From assembly GCF_004363695.1 (NCBI RefSeq), contig NZ_SNZC01000001.1, forward strand, positions 944,950 through 1,008,949: a DNA stretch of 64,000 nt, read 5' to 3'. How positions within the stretch are numbered: position 1 is the stretch's first letter; each line of letters opens with the position of its first letter. Source of the stretch: Flavobacterium cheniae (GTDB lineage: Bacteria; Bacteroidota; Bacteroidia; Flavobacteriales; Flavobacteriaceae). The notes beneath the pieces were generated by a model, which saw only the letters and a list, made by a program, of their open reading frames with translations, ran no database searches and was not told the origin of the DNA. Shown piece after piece: positions 41,854-49,261 of the stretch. The position numbers and the translations under genes are program-made.

Positions 41854-42972
41854 TTATGAAAACATATCTTTAACTTTTTCGAAAAAAGATTTATCTGACT
41901 TTTCTGGTTTCGGAATAAAGTTTTCATCTGTAAGCATTTTCTCAAAAAATTGCTTTTGTTCTTTGTTTAATGTTTTTGGTGTCCAAACGTTTACATGAAC
42001 TAGTAAGTCACCGTTTCCATAAGCATTTATACTTGGAACACCTTTACCTTTCAGTCTCAGTATTTTACCTGATTGAATTCCATCTTCCAACTTGATACGA
42101 ACTTTTCCAGAAACGGTATCAATTTCTTTAGAAACTCCTAGAGCAGCTTCAGCAAAACTAATATATAAATCGTAATGTAAGTTTTCACCTTCGCGTTTTA
42201 AAAATTCGTGTTCAACTTCTTCGATAGCAACAATTAAATCACCTGGAATACTGTTAGTTCCTGGTGCTTCGTTACCTTTTCCTGCTACTTTTAATTGCAT
42301 TCCGTCAACTACTCCCGCAGGAATTTTGATTGAAACGGTATCTTCTTCTAACAACATTCCTTGTGCATCTGCACCAGCTGGTTTTTGGTCTAAAATTTGA
42401 CCCGAACCACTACAAATATGACAAGTAGCTGCGGTTTGCATTCTACCTAAAATGGTGTTAGCAATTTTCATTATTTGTCCAGAACCATTACAAGTAGGAC
42501 AAGTTCTATAAGTTACACCTTTAGCTTGAACTTTACGTTTTACTTTGACTTTCTTTTCAACTCCATTAGCAATTTCTTCCAAAGTTAATTTCACTTTTAT
42601 ACGAAGATTGCTTCCTTTTACTCTACGTTGACCTCCGCCACCGCCAAAACCAGAAAATCCGCCACCGCCAAAAGCGCCACCAAAAATATCACCAAACTGG
42701 CTGAAAATATCATCCATATTCATGTGCTGACCACCGCCAAATCCACCACCATCAAAAGCTTGGTGACCATATTGATCATATTTAGCTTTTTTGTTGGCAT
42801 CGCTTAAAACTTCATAAGCTTCAGCAGCTTCTTTGAATTTTTCTTCCGCTTCTTTATTGCCTGGATTTTTATCAGGGTGAAATTCGATTGCTTTCTTGCG
42901 ATATGCTTTCTTAATTTCTTCTGGTGTAGCATTTTTTGAAATGCCTAATATTTCGTAAAAATCTTTTTTCAT
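41854..42972 (-). CDS. dnaJ: Molecular chaperone DnaJ
   Basis: With the ATG at 42972 the protein has 372 residues; a longer frame from 43011 is only the translated repeat ([10 protein letters not shown]). The J domain has HPD at 32-34, followed by a Gly/Phe-rich region (75-117, with [13 protein letters not shown]). The zinc region has just two CxxCxGxG repeats, Cys158/161 and Cys184/187, instead of four. The substrate-binding C-terminal domains follow and the end is FEKVKDMFS. DnaJ hands unfolded proteins to DnaK and stimulates its ATPase. It lies downstream of grpE, as usual. Confidence 0.95.
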   Translation of the reverse strand: MKKDFYEILGISKNATPEEIKKAYRKKAIEFHPDKNPGNKEAEEKFKEAAEAYEVLSDANKKAKYDQYGHQAFDGGGFGGGQHMNMDDIFSQFGDIFGGAFGGGGFSGFGGGGGQRRVKGSNLRIKVKLTLEEIANGVEKKVKVKRKVQAKGVTYRTCPTCNGSGQIMKIANTILGRMQTAATCHICSGSGQILDQKPAGADAQGMLLEEDTVSIKIPAGVVDGMQLKVAGKGNEAPGTNSIPGDLIVAIEEVEHEFLKREGENLHYDLYISFAEAALGVSKEIDTVSGKVRIKLEDGIQSGKILRLKGKGVPSINAYGNGDLLVHVNVWTPKTLNKEQKQFFEKMLTDENFIPKPEKSDKSFFEKVKDMFS

Positions 42973-42992
42973 TACATCTTGTATTATAATAT

Positions 42993-43024
42993 GTAGAAAA
43001 AGACAAGTCATAACTTGTCTCTAC
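42993..43024. repeat. Hairpin repeat between grpE and dnaJ (GACAAGT / ACTTGTC)
   Basis: GTAGAAAAA-GACAAGT-CATA-ACTTGTC-TCTAC forms a 7-bp core stem that extends to GTAG/CTAC at its outer ends. Sequences of this GTAGAGACAAGTC form recur in Bacteroidetes intergenic spacers. It sits 8 bases after the grpE stop codon and might modulate the grpE-dnaJ ratio. Confidence 0.65.
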
Positions 43025-43032
43025 GGTAAAAA

Positions 43033-43596
43033 TTATTGTCCGATTACAACTTTAGGGAAACGAATAATTTTGTCACCTAACTTGTACCCTTTTTCAATTA
43101 CGTCAACAATTTTACCTTTTAATTTATCATTTGGTGCTGGAATTTGAGTAATAGCTTCTGCAAAATCAGCATTAAAAGCGTCACCTGCTCTCACTTCTAC
43201 TTCTTCCAAACCTTTTGAAACTAAAGTACTTCTTAATTTATCATGAATCAATTGCACACCAGTTACTAATGCTTCATCATCAGACTTAGAAACTTGTGCC
43301 CATGCTCTGTCAAAATCATCTAAAACTGGCAACATGGCTTGTAAAACTTCTTGATTTGCTGTTTTAAACAAATCGATGCGTTCTTTGGCAGTTCTTCTTT
43401 TATAATTTTCAAATTCAGCAAAAAGACGTAAAAATTTATCTTTTTCGTTACTTAATTCTTCTTGCAATTGTTCTTCTACCGACAAATCTGGTGTTGGAAT
43501 TCCTTGAGTTTCTGAAACATTTTCTTCATTAATGTTGTCCTTTTCGATGTTTTCAGTACTTTCTTGATTCATATTTTTGAATATTTTTTTAAACAT
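43033..43596 (-). CDS. grpE: Nucleotide exchange factor GrpE
   Basis: The 187-residue protein has an acidic N-terminus, a long coiled-coil helix (about 45-90: QLQEELSNEKDKFLRLFAEFENYKRRTAKERIDL) and the beta wing ending GYKLGDKIIRFPKVVIGQ, a family hallmark. It releases ADP from DnaK as a dimer. A second ATG at 43572 (MNQESTEN) is also possible. The promoter at 43620-43652 lies just upstream. Confidence 0.95.
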   Translation of the reverse strand: MFKKIFKNMNQESTENIEKDNINEENVSETQGIPTPDLSVEEQLQEELSNEKDKFLRLFAEFENYKRRTAKERIDLFKTANQEVLQAMLPVLDDFDRAWAQVSKSDDEALVTGVQLIHDKLRSTLVSKGLEEVEVRAGDAFNADFAEAITQIPAPNDKLKGKIVDVIEKGYKLGDKIIRFPKVVIGQ

Positions 43597-43619
43597 TTTT
43601 ACTTTAGTAAATGGAATTG

Positions 43620-43652
43620 CAAATGTATTGCCAAATGTTTAAAAATGTCAAA
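43620..43652 (-). promoter_or_regulatory. Promoter for grpE-dnaJ (TTTG - 21 bp - TACATTTG)
   Basis: On the minus strand TTTG (43652-43649), a 21-base spacer, then TACATTTG (43627-43620) match the Bacteroidetes primary-sigma consensus. The grpE ATG follows 24 bases after the -7 box. No CIRCE or heat-shock operator is seen. Confidence 0.7.
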
Positions 43653-43720
43653 TTGTCAGCCAAATTTATTTGAATTAAAATTTTAGCAAGCTTTTAAGAC
43701 AATTTAAAAATTCGATTTAT

Positions 43721-43728
43721 TAAGTTTG
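43721..43728 (+). promoter_or_regulatory. -7 box (TAAGTTTG) for the YceI gene
   Basis: TAAGTTTG fits TAnnTTTG and lies 24 bases before the ATG at 43752. A -33 TTG is not evident. Confidence 0.45.
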
Positions 43729-43751
43729 TGAGAACTAAAAAAAATTAAAAC

Positions 43752-44414
43752 ATGAAAAAAAGCATCTTAAGTTTATTTGTTTTGGCTACTATTTCTATGA
43801 ATGTAGCTTGTAAAGGAGAAAAAGAAAATGTTGAAGCAGGCGAAGTAGCAACTGCAACTGCCGAAAGTACAACATATGTGGTTGACACAAAAATATCAGT
43901 AATTGAATGGATTGGTTCTAAACCAGCTGGAAAACACAATGGAACTATTAATTTAAAATCGGGTGAAGTTGCCGTTATGAATGATAGTATTCAAAGCGGG
44001 AAATTTGTAATCGATATGAATTCTATTGTAGTTACCGATTTAAAAGCAGGCGACGGAAAAGAAGATTTAGAAGCACACTTAAAAGGAACCGGCGATAAAG
44101 AAGGTGAAGATCATTTCTTTAACGTAGGTAAATTTCCAGAAGGAATGTTTGAAATTACTTCTATCACTTCTGAAAATGGAAAAGCTACTGTAAACGGAAA
44201 TTTAACTTTAAAAGGAGTTACAAAACCTGTAACATTTCCTGCAACTGTTGCGTATGAAGGAAACAACATGACTTTAACTTCTGATTCTTTCCAAATTAAC
44301 AGAACTCAATGGAATGTTAACTACGCTTCAAAATCAATCTTTGATGATTTAAAAGATAAGTTTGTAAACGATGAAATTGAATTGGTTGTAAAATTAAAAG
44401 CAACAAAACAATAA
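43752..44414 (+). CDS. YceI family lipoprotein
   Basis: The 220-residue protein starts with a lipoprotein signal (MKKSILSLFVLATISMNVACK, lipobox Cys20). TYVVDTKISVIEWIGSKPAGKHNGTINLKSGEV begins the YceI lipocalin-like barrel, and VNGNLTLKGVTKPVTFPATVAYEG and FQINRTQWNVNYAS are its later conserved blocks. YceI proteins bind isoprenoid lipids in the periplasm or outer membrane and are often induced by stress. A shared bidirectional terminator follows. Confidence 0.92.
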   Translation: MKKSILSLFVLATISMNVACKGEKENVEAGEVATATAESTTYVVDTKISVIEWIGSKPAGKHNGTINLKSGEVAVMNDSIQSGKFVIDMNSIVVTDLKAGDGKEDLEAHLKGTGDKEGEDHFFNVGKFPEGMFEITSITSENGKATVNGNLTLKGVTKPVTFPATVAYEGNNMTLTSDSFQINRTQWNVNYASKSIFDDLKDKFVNDEIELVVKLKATKQ

Positions 44415-44418
44415 AAAC

Positions 44419-44442
44419 AAAAACCGCCAATTGGCGGTTTTT
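44419..44442. terminator. Bidirectional terminator between YceI and the SDR gene
   Basis: A perfect palindrome AAAAACCGCCAA / TTGGCGGTTTTT has T runs on both strands and lies between convergent genes. Confidence 0.85.
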
Positions 44443-45348
44443 TTATTTCAATAAATCATTCAAAGCTTTATCTAAGGATGCGAATTTGAATTGGAAATTT
44501 TCATCTAAAAGCTTACGACAACTTACATGTTGACTCGAAAATAAGATTTGATGCATTTCGCCTAATATCAATTTCATTGCAAATTTTGGAATATTAGGTA
44601 AAAACAAAGGTTTCCCAAGTGTTTTTGCAATTGCTTTTGTTAATTCAGAATTGGTAACCGGATAAGGCGCCACTCCATTATAAATACCAGGTAATCTATT
44701 TTCCATAACAAATTGGAAAATGGCTACTAAATCTTGAACATGAATCCAAGATTGGTATTGTTCACCTGAACCAAACGCTGCTCCTACTCCATATTTAATC
44801 GGTTTTGCCATTTCTTGTAAAGCACCACCGTTTTTAGCAAGTACAATTCCGATTCTAATTTTAGAAACGATTATTTCTAATTTTTCAAATTGACTGACTT
44901 CGTTTTCCCATTGTTTCACAACATTACCAAGGAAAGAAACATCAATATCTAAATCGGTTTCATGGTAGATATCGGTTAAACTATCTGGATAAATTCCAAC
45001 AGCTGAAGCCGAAATGATTTGTTTTACTTGATGGGAATTCTTTTGAAGTGTTTTATATAACAATTGAGTTGAAAGTACACGGCTTTCAATAATTTCTTCC
45101 TTATAAGCTGTGGTCCATTTTTTTGCCACATTAGCCCCAGCCAAATGTATGATAACTTCAACGTCTGTTAAGGCCTTCGTATCAATTTCAGCGTTTTTAG
45201 GATTCCAATAAAAACCTTTGTAGTTAGTATTGGTAACTAATTTACTTTTTGATGTGGACAAATAATGAACATTGTGCCCGTTTTGTAGCAACAAATTCAC
45301 CAATTCTTGTCCAACTAATCCCGTAGCTCCTGTTATTAATACTGTCAT
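44443..45348 (-). CDS. NAD-dependent epimerase, TIGR01777 family (SDR39U1-like)
   Basis: Started at 45348 (MTVLITGATGLVGQELVNLL) the protein has 301 residues; the in-frame ATG at 45381 adds a basic unrelated stretch. GATGLVGQ is the Rossmann nucleotide-binding glycine motif. HLAGANVAKKWT, ISASAVGIYP (with its Tyr in the SDR active-site position) and YNGVAPYPVTNSELTKAIAKTLGKPLFLPNIPKFAMKLILGEM are TIGR01777 hallmarks. Members are extended SDRs of unknown substrate, related to SulA-type/YfcH proteins. Confidence 0.9.
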   Translation of the reverse strand: MTVLITGATGLVGQELVNLLLQNGHNVHYLSTSKSKLVTNTNYKGFYWNPKNAEIDTKALTDVEVIIHLAGANVAKKWTTAYKEEIIESRVLSTQLLYKTLQKNSHQVKQIISASAVGIYPDSLTDIYHETDLDIDVSFLGNVVKQWENEVSQFEKLEIIVSKIRIGIVLAKNGGALQEMAKPIKYGVGAAFGSGEQYQSWIHVQDLVAIFQFVMENRLPGIYNGVAPYPVTNSELTKAIAKTLGKPLFLPNIPKFAMKLILGEMHQILFSSQHVSCRKLLDENFQFKFASLDKALNDLLK

Positions 45349-45467
45349 TTTCTTTTTCCTTTTTCTCAAATTTACTATCAATAAATAAGGAATGAAAGTA
45401 AATTAACTTATGTTTAGGATTAGTTTTAAGTTGAATGCAAGAAGTTGAAAGTTTGGGATTAAAACTT

Positions 45468-45923
45468 CTAAGCTCTTACTTTAATTGTCCATTCAAATTG
45501 CATTTCCGAAACTTGTTCTCCTTTTTCGTTTTTACCAATTGAAGTTAACCAAATCGTTTGTCCTTCATTAGTAGCTACTGCTTTTTGAATGGTTTCTTTA
45601 ATTGCTGTTCCTTGATTACAAGTAAAAGTAATTCTTCCCGTAGCTTTTTTTGTGAATACACTTTTATTTTGAGCCACTAACATTGAGATGTTTTTCTTGC
45701 TTTCTTTTATCTGATACATGACTAAAGCTCCCGTTGTAAACTCGGCTGCCATAGCTTGAACCGCAAAATACATGGAATTAAACGGATTCTGGTTGAACCA
45801 ACGATGTTTTACGGTAACCTCACAAACTTCTGGTGAAATTGACTTAACGCGAACTCCACTCCAAAAAGCAGAAGGCAGTTTAAAAAAGGTAAAAAGATTC
45901 AGTTTTGCAGGTGTAAACTCCAT
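45468..45923 (-). CDS. DUF4442 domain protein (hotdog-fold thioesterase-like)
   Basis: The 151-residue protein has KSISPEVCEVTVKHRWFNQNPFNSMYFAVQAMAAEFTTGALVMYQI, the DUF4442 core related to PaaI-like hotdog thioesterases. Acyl-CoA thioesterase activity is possible but not shown. It is monocistronic, and its stop codon is preceded by a short AAGTTGAAAG-rich spacer from the epimerase gene. Confidence 0.8.
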   Translation of the reverse strand: MEFTPAKLNLFTFFKLPSAFWSGVRVKSISPEVCEVTVKHRWFNQNPFNSMYFAVQAMAAEFTTGALVMYQIKESKKNISMLVAQNKSVFTKKATGRITFTCNQGTAIKETIQKAVATNEGQTIWLTSIGKNEKGEQVSEMQFEWTIKVRA

Positions 45924-45957
45924 AATTCATTGATTTATTTTGTAAAAATACAAAAAA

Positions 45958-46017
45958 TACTATGCATTCCTACTATTTTTTTAAATGTTAATTTTATGTT
46001 AAATATCAGTACTATGC
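45958..46017. promoter_or_regulatory. Two TACTATGC sites 52 bp apart, candidate PadR operator
   Basis: TACTATGC occurs at 45958-45965 and 46010-46017. The second copy abuts the GTAACAA element of the padR promoter. Spacing of 52 bp is close to five helical turns. PadR proteins commonly repress their own operon. The binding role is inference. Confidence 0.35.
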
Positions 46018-46050
46018 GTAACAAGATACCTTATTTTAGACTTATCTTTG
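46018..46050 (+). promoter_or_regulatory. padR operon promoter region: GTAACAA-N15-ACTTAT (site E) overlapping TATCTTTG
   Basis: GTAACAA at 46018-46024 and ACTTAT at 46040-46045 have the same 28-base geometry as sites B and D. TATCTTTG at 46043-46050 overlaps and would serve the primary sigma factor, although no TTG lies at its -33 position. Two overlapping promoters for different sigma factors are possible. The padR ATG is about 105 bases downstream. Confidence 0.5.
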
Positions 46051-46155
46051 TATAAGAAATTAATAGGTAATCTAATTTCAATCATCAAATCAATCATTGC
46101 GCAAGCAAAACAAATCAAAAAATGAACAGTCTAATTAAAAAAAACAAGGGGAATT

Positions 46156-46485
46156 ATGAACATTGAAAACACTAAAGCACAAATGCGAAAAGGTGTTTTG
46201 GAATTCTGTATCTTATCGGTCTTAAAAGAAAAAGATGCATACACTTCTGAAATATTGGATACGCTAAAAAATGCTAAATTACTAGTTGTGGAAGGCACCG
46301 TTTACCCACTACTAACAAGGCTAAAAAACGATGGATTACTAAATTATCGTTGGGAAGAATCAACATCGGGACCACCAAGAAAATATTACGGTTTAACCGA
46401 TGAAGGCAAAGAATTTTTACAAGAATTAAATGGCACCTGGAAAGAATTAGCAGATGCAGTAAACATAATAACAAGTCAAAACTAA
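46156..46485 (+). CDS. PadR family transcriptional regulator
   Basis: The 109-residue protein has RKGVLEFCILSVLKEKDAYTSEILDTL, then VVEGTVYPLLTRLKNDGLLNYRWEESTSGPPRKYYGLTDEGKEFL, the winged-helix of PadR (the GTxYPLL and GPPRKYY motifs are diagnostic). PadR proteins repress detoxification or membrane genes. It overlaps nothing but lies 5 bases before the PspC gene, so it probably controls its own operon. Confidence 0.93.
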   Translation: MNIENTKAQMRKGVLEFCILSVLKEKDAYTSEILDTLKNAKLLVVEGTVYPLLTRLKNDGLLNYRWEESTSGPPRKYYGLTDEGKEFLQELNGTWKELADAVNIITSQN

Positions 46486-46490
46486 AGGTC

Positions 46491-48215
46491 ATGAACAAAA
46501 CAATAAGTATAAATTTAGGAGGTTTTTTCTTTCACATCGACGAAGATGCCTATCAAAAATTATCGCGTTATTTTGATGCGGTGAAGCGTTCACTTTCGCC
46601 TGATGGAAGAGACGAAATAATGAAAGATATAGAAAGTCGTATTGCCGAACTTTTTCAAGAGCGTTTAAAAAACGACAAACAAGTAGTAGGTTTAAGCGAA
46701 ATCGAAGAAGTAATTTCGATTATGGGACAACCAGAAGATTATAAAATTGATGACGAAAAAACATCATACCAATCTAGTTCTTCTTCATCAACTAATTTCT
46801 ATTATCCGTCAAAAAGATTGTATAGAGATAAAGAAAACGGAATGATTGGTGGTGTAATGGCTGGATTAGGTCATTATTTAGGGGTTGATTCGTTGTGGTT
46901 AAGAATCTTAATGGTGATATTATTCTTTGGATTTGGAACTGGTTTATTTGTATATATCGTATTATGGATTTTAGTTCCAGAAGCGATTACAACTACTCAA
47001 AAATTAGAAATGAAAGGGCAACCCATAACCATCTCTAATATCGAAAAAAAAGTAAAGGAAGGTTTTGATGATATTACTTCGAAAATAAGTAGTATCGACC
47101 ATGAAAAGATTACCAATAGTGCAAAATCTGGAGCTTCAAGAATTGGATCATCAATAGAAGAAGTTATTACCACAATATTTAAAGTATTTGCAAAAATAAT
47201 AGGTTCATTTATCTTATTTTTCTCAGCAATAGCATTGTTAGGCATTGTTATAACAAGCATTATTATGATATTTTCATCAACAATGCCAGAGAACTATATT
47301 TTAAATCACATTCAAACACCTATTGGATTAGAAACACCACTTTGGGCACAAGGAATACTATTTTTATTAGGATTTGGAATTCCGTTATTTTTCTTATTCA
47401 TTTTAGGATTAAAATTAATGGTTAACAACCTAAGATCGATAGGTAATTATATAAAATATAGCTTATTAGCTGTTTGGATTGTTGCAGTAGGAATTATTAT
47501 TTCATTGGGAATTAACGAAGCTTCTCAATTAGCTTTTGATGGAAAATCAGTTCAAAAAGAAGTGATTACGATTGCACCAACGGATACGTTGAAAATCAAA
47601 TTCAAAAACAATGATTTTTATTCGAAAAGTATTTACAGAAATCACGATTTCAAGATAACGCAAGATGAAGGTGATAACGAAATTATTTATTCTAACAATG
47701 TGAGTATTGAAATCAAAGAAACTGATGCAGCTGCTCCTTATATGTTAATTGAGAAATTAGCTAATGGAAAATCAACTTCTCAAGCAAAAAAGAGAGCTGA
47801 AAAAATTAAATATGAATATAAAATTGAAGGCAACACCATCATTTTAGACAATTATTTATTGACTGCTGTTGAAAATAAATTCAGAGGTCAGGAAGTAGAA
47901 ATTTATCTTTATTTACCAAAAGGAACTATCTTCCAAACTGATGAAAGTTTTAGTAACTTTGACAGAAGTGATTACGGGTTTTTCGATGAAAACGAATATG
48001 ATACAAAAAATCCAGTTTATAGAGTGGATGCCGATAAAGTAAGATGTTTAAATTGTTTAGCGGAAGAAAATAGAGAAAACAATGGAATAGAAAATGAAGA
48101 TTCTTCTGCAACCATCTATTATGACGAGAATGGAGTTTTGATTAAAAAAGAGGTTAAAGTAAATGAAACTGATTCTTCAAAAACCAAAGAAATCATTACA
48201 ATAAAAACTAAATAA
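46491..48215 (+). CDS. PspC domain membrane protein
   Basis: The 574-residue protein begins MNKTISINLGGFFFHIDEDAYQKLSRYFDAVKRSL, a cytoplasmic part. The PspC domain follows at about 103-165 (KRLYRDKENGMIGGVMAGLGHYLGVDSLWLRILMVILFFGFGTGLFVYIVLWILVPE). More membrane segments lie at about 235-265, 285-310 and 320-345, then a periplasmic domain with EVITIAPTDTLKIKFKNNDFYSKS that looks like a GIN/DUF2807-type beta region. PspC belongs to the phage-shock envelope-stress system. The gene is in an operon with padR and the GIN-domain lipoprotein. Confidence 0.9.
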   Translation: MNKTISINLGGFFFHIDEDAYQKLSRYFDAVKRSLSPDGRDEIMKDIESRIAELFQERLKNDKQVVGLSEIEEVISIMGQPEDYKIDDEKTSYQSSSSSSTNFYYPSKRLYRDKENGMIGGVMAGLGHYLGVDSLWLRILMVILFFGFGTGLFVYIVLWILVPEAITTTQKLEMKGQPITISNIEKKVKEGFDDITSKISSIDHEKITNSAKSGASRIGSSIEEVITTIFKVFAKIIGSFILFFSAIALLGIVITSIIMIFSSTMPENYILNHIQTPIGLETPLWAQGILFLLGFGIPLFFLFILGLKLMVNNLRSIGNYIKYSLLAVWIVAVGIIISLGINEASQLAFDGKSVQKEVITIAPTDTLKIKFKNNDFYSKSIYRNHDFKITQDEGDNEIIYSNNVSIEIKETDAAAPYMLIEKLANGKSTSQAKKRAEKIKYEYKIEGNTIILDNYLLTAVENKFRGQEVEIYLYLPKGTIFQTDESFSNFDRSDYGFFDENEYDTKNPVYRVDADKVRCLNCLAEENRENNGIENEDSSATIYYDENGVLIKKEVKVNETDSSKTKEIITIKTK

Positions 48216-48236
48216 GAACTACTAAAAAATTAAAAC

Positions 48237-48962
48237 ATGAAAACGACTTTAAAATTAGTTGCTCTATTACTAACTCTTAGTCTTGCCTCGTGCAATGCTA
48301 ATCTAAATTTAGGAGATGGTATTGATGGAAGCGGAAACGTGGTAACCGAAAAAAGAACTATCGACGCTCCTTTTACTAAAATTGATGCCAGTACAGGTGT
48401 TGAAGTAATTGTAGAACAAGGCGCAACTACAGAAGTAGAAGTGGAAGTAGATGATAACTTGATGGAGCATATTGTTACAAGAGTTGAAAATGGAACTTTA
48501 ATTGTAAAAATTGAAGGGAATATTAATACAATGGAAAGTGCAATTGTTCGTGTAAGTACAAAAACTATCGAAGGGTTAGAATCTTCTAGTGGTGCAACTA
48601 TTCGTTCAAAAAACACTTTAAAAGGAACAAATTTAGCTTTAAAATCAAGTAGCGGAAGTACAATTAATACCGATTTAGAATACGAAAAGGTTAGCAGCGA
48701 ATCAACAAGTGGTAGCGAAATTAAACTATCTGGTAAAGCACTTACTTTAGATACTAAATCGTCAAGCGGAAGTGAAATAGATGCCAAAGACTTAGCTGCA
48801 AACGAAATCACAGCTCAATCTACAAGCGGAAGCAATACAACCGTAAATCCAATTGTATTGTTAAATGCAAAAGCCTCTAGCGGAAGTTCTATTGATTATG
48901 TTAAAGAACCAAAAAAAGTGATTAAAGAAGAAACTTCTGGCGGAAGTGTGAGCCTTAACTAA
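48237..48962 (+). CDS. DUF2807 (GIN domain) lipoprotein with SSG repeats
   Basis: The 241-residue protein starts MKTTLKLVALLLTLSLASCN, a lipoprotein signal. IDGSGNVVTEKRTIDAPFTKIDASTGVEVIVEQGATTEVEVEVDDNLMEHI is the start of the DUF2807 GIN domain. The second half is made of repeats of about 20 residues with SSSG, STSGSEI and SSSGSEI, as expected for a right-handed beta helix. It belongs to the padR-pspC operon and probably faces the periplasm. The antisense 193-aa frame is a shadow of these repeats. Confidence 0.88.
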   Translation: MKTTLKLVALLLTLSLASCNANLNLGDGIDGSGNVVTEKRTIDAPFTKIDASTGVEVIVEQGATTEVEVEVDDNLMEHIVTRVENGTLIVKIEGNINTMESAIVRVSTKTIEGLESSSGATIRSKNTLKGTNLALKSSSGSTINTDLEYEKVSSESTSGSEIKLSGKALTLDTKSSSGSEIDAKDLAANEITAQSTSGSNTTVNPIVLLNAKASSGSSIDYVKEPKKVIKEETSGGSVSLN

Positions 48963-49044
48963 TTAACAAATAATTAGTATTTAATTAACAGCTTTGTTTC
49001 AAGCATTTTATAATTTTACATTAACAACTAAAAACTTCACTCTC

Positions 49045-49119
49045 ATGATTAAGTTGATAATTCAAGTCGTAGAATTTGTTTTTACTCTAGTAGTAAATTT
49101 AATAGATTCCATTATATAA
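49045..49119 (+). CDS. Possible 24-aa hydrophobic peptide
   Basis: ATG at 49045 opens MIKLIIQVVEFVFTLVVNLI and ends after DSII with TAA at 49117-49119. It is almost entirely one membrane helix. A terminator hairpin begins 8 bases later, so a small transcript ending there is plausible. The 299-base gap between the GIN lipoprotein and the next gene holds just this frame and the terminator. The alternative is a small non-coding RNA. Evidence for translation is limited to length and composition. Confidence 0.4.
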   Translation: MIKLIIQVVEFVFTLVVNLIDSII

Positions 49120-49126
49120 AACAATG

Positions 49127-49163
49127 AAAGCATCAGTATTTAAACTGGTGCTTTTTATTTTTT
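49127..49163 (+). terminator. Terminator after the padR-pspC-GIN operon or the small ORF
   Basis: AAAGCATCAGT pairs with ACTGGTGCTTT (one wobble) around ATTTAA and is followed by a T-rich run. Confidence 0.8.
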
Positions 49164-49261
49164 TCTCCCTATCAGATAGCGTTAATTTTTTTAATCTATT
49201 TCTGAAAAAATAAAATTGGAACAAATTTTGTGTATGTTTGTGATATCAAATTATCATAAAA

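Noticed and set aside
42973..43011. 13-residue extension of DnaJ
   Set aside because: It is the translated hairpin repeat; [10 protein letters not shown] at 42972 is the conserved start.
48230..48811. 193-aa antisense ORF opposite the GIN-domain lipoprotein
   Set aside because: It is an open shadow produced by the repetitive Ser/Gly/Thr codons of the real gene; its composition is mostly Ser, Leu and Val with no motif.
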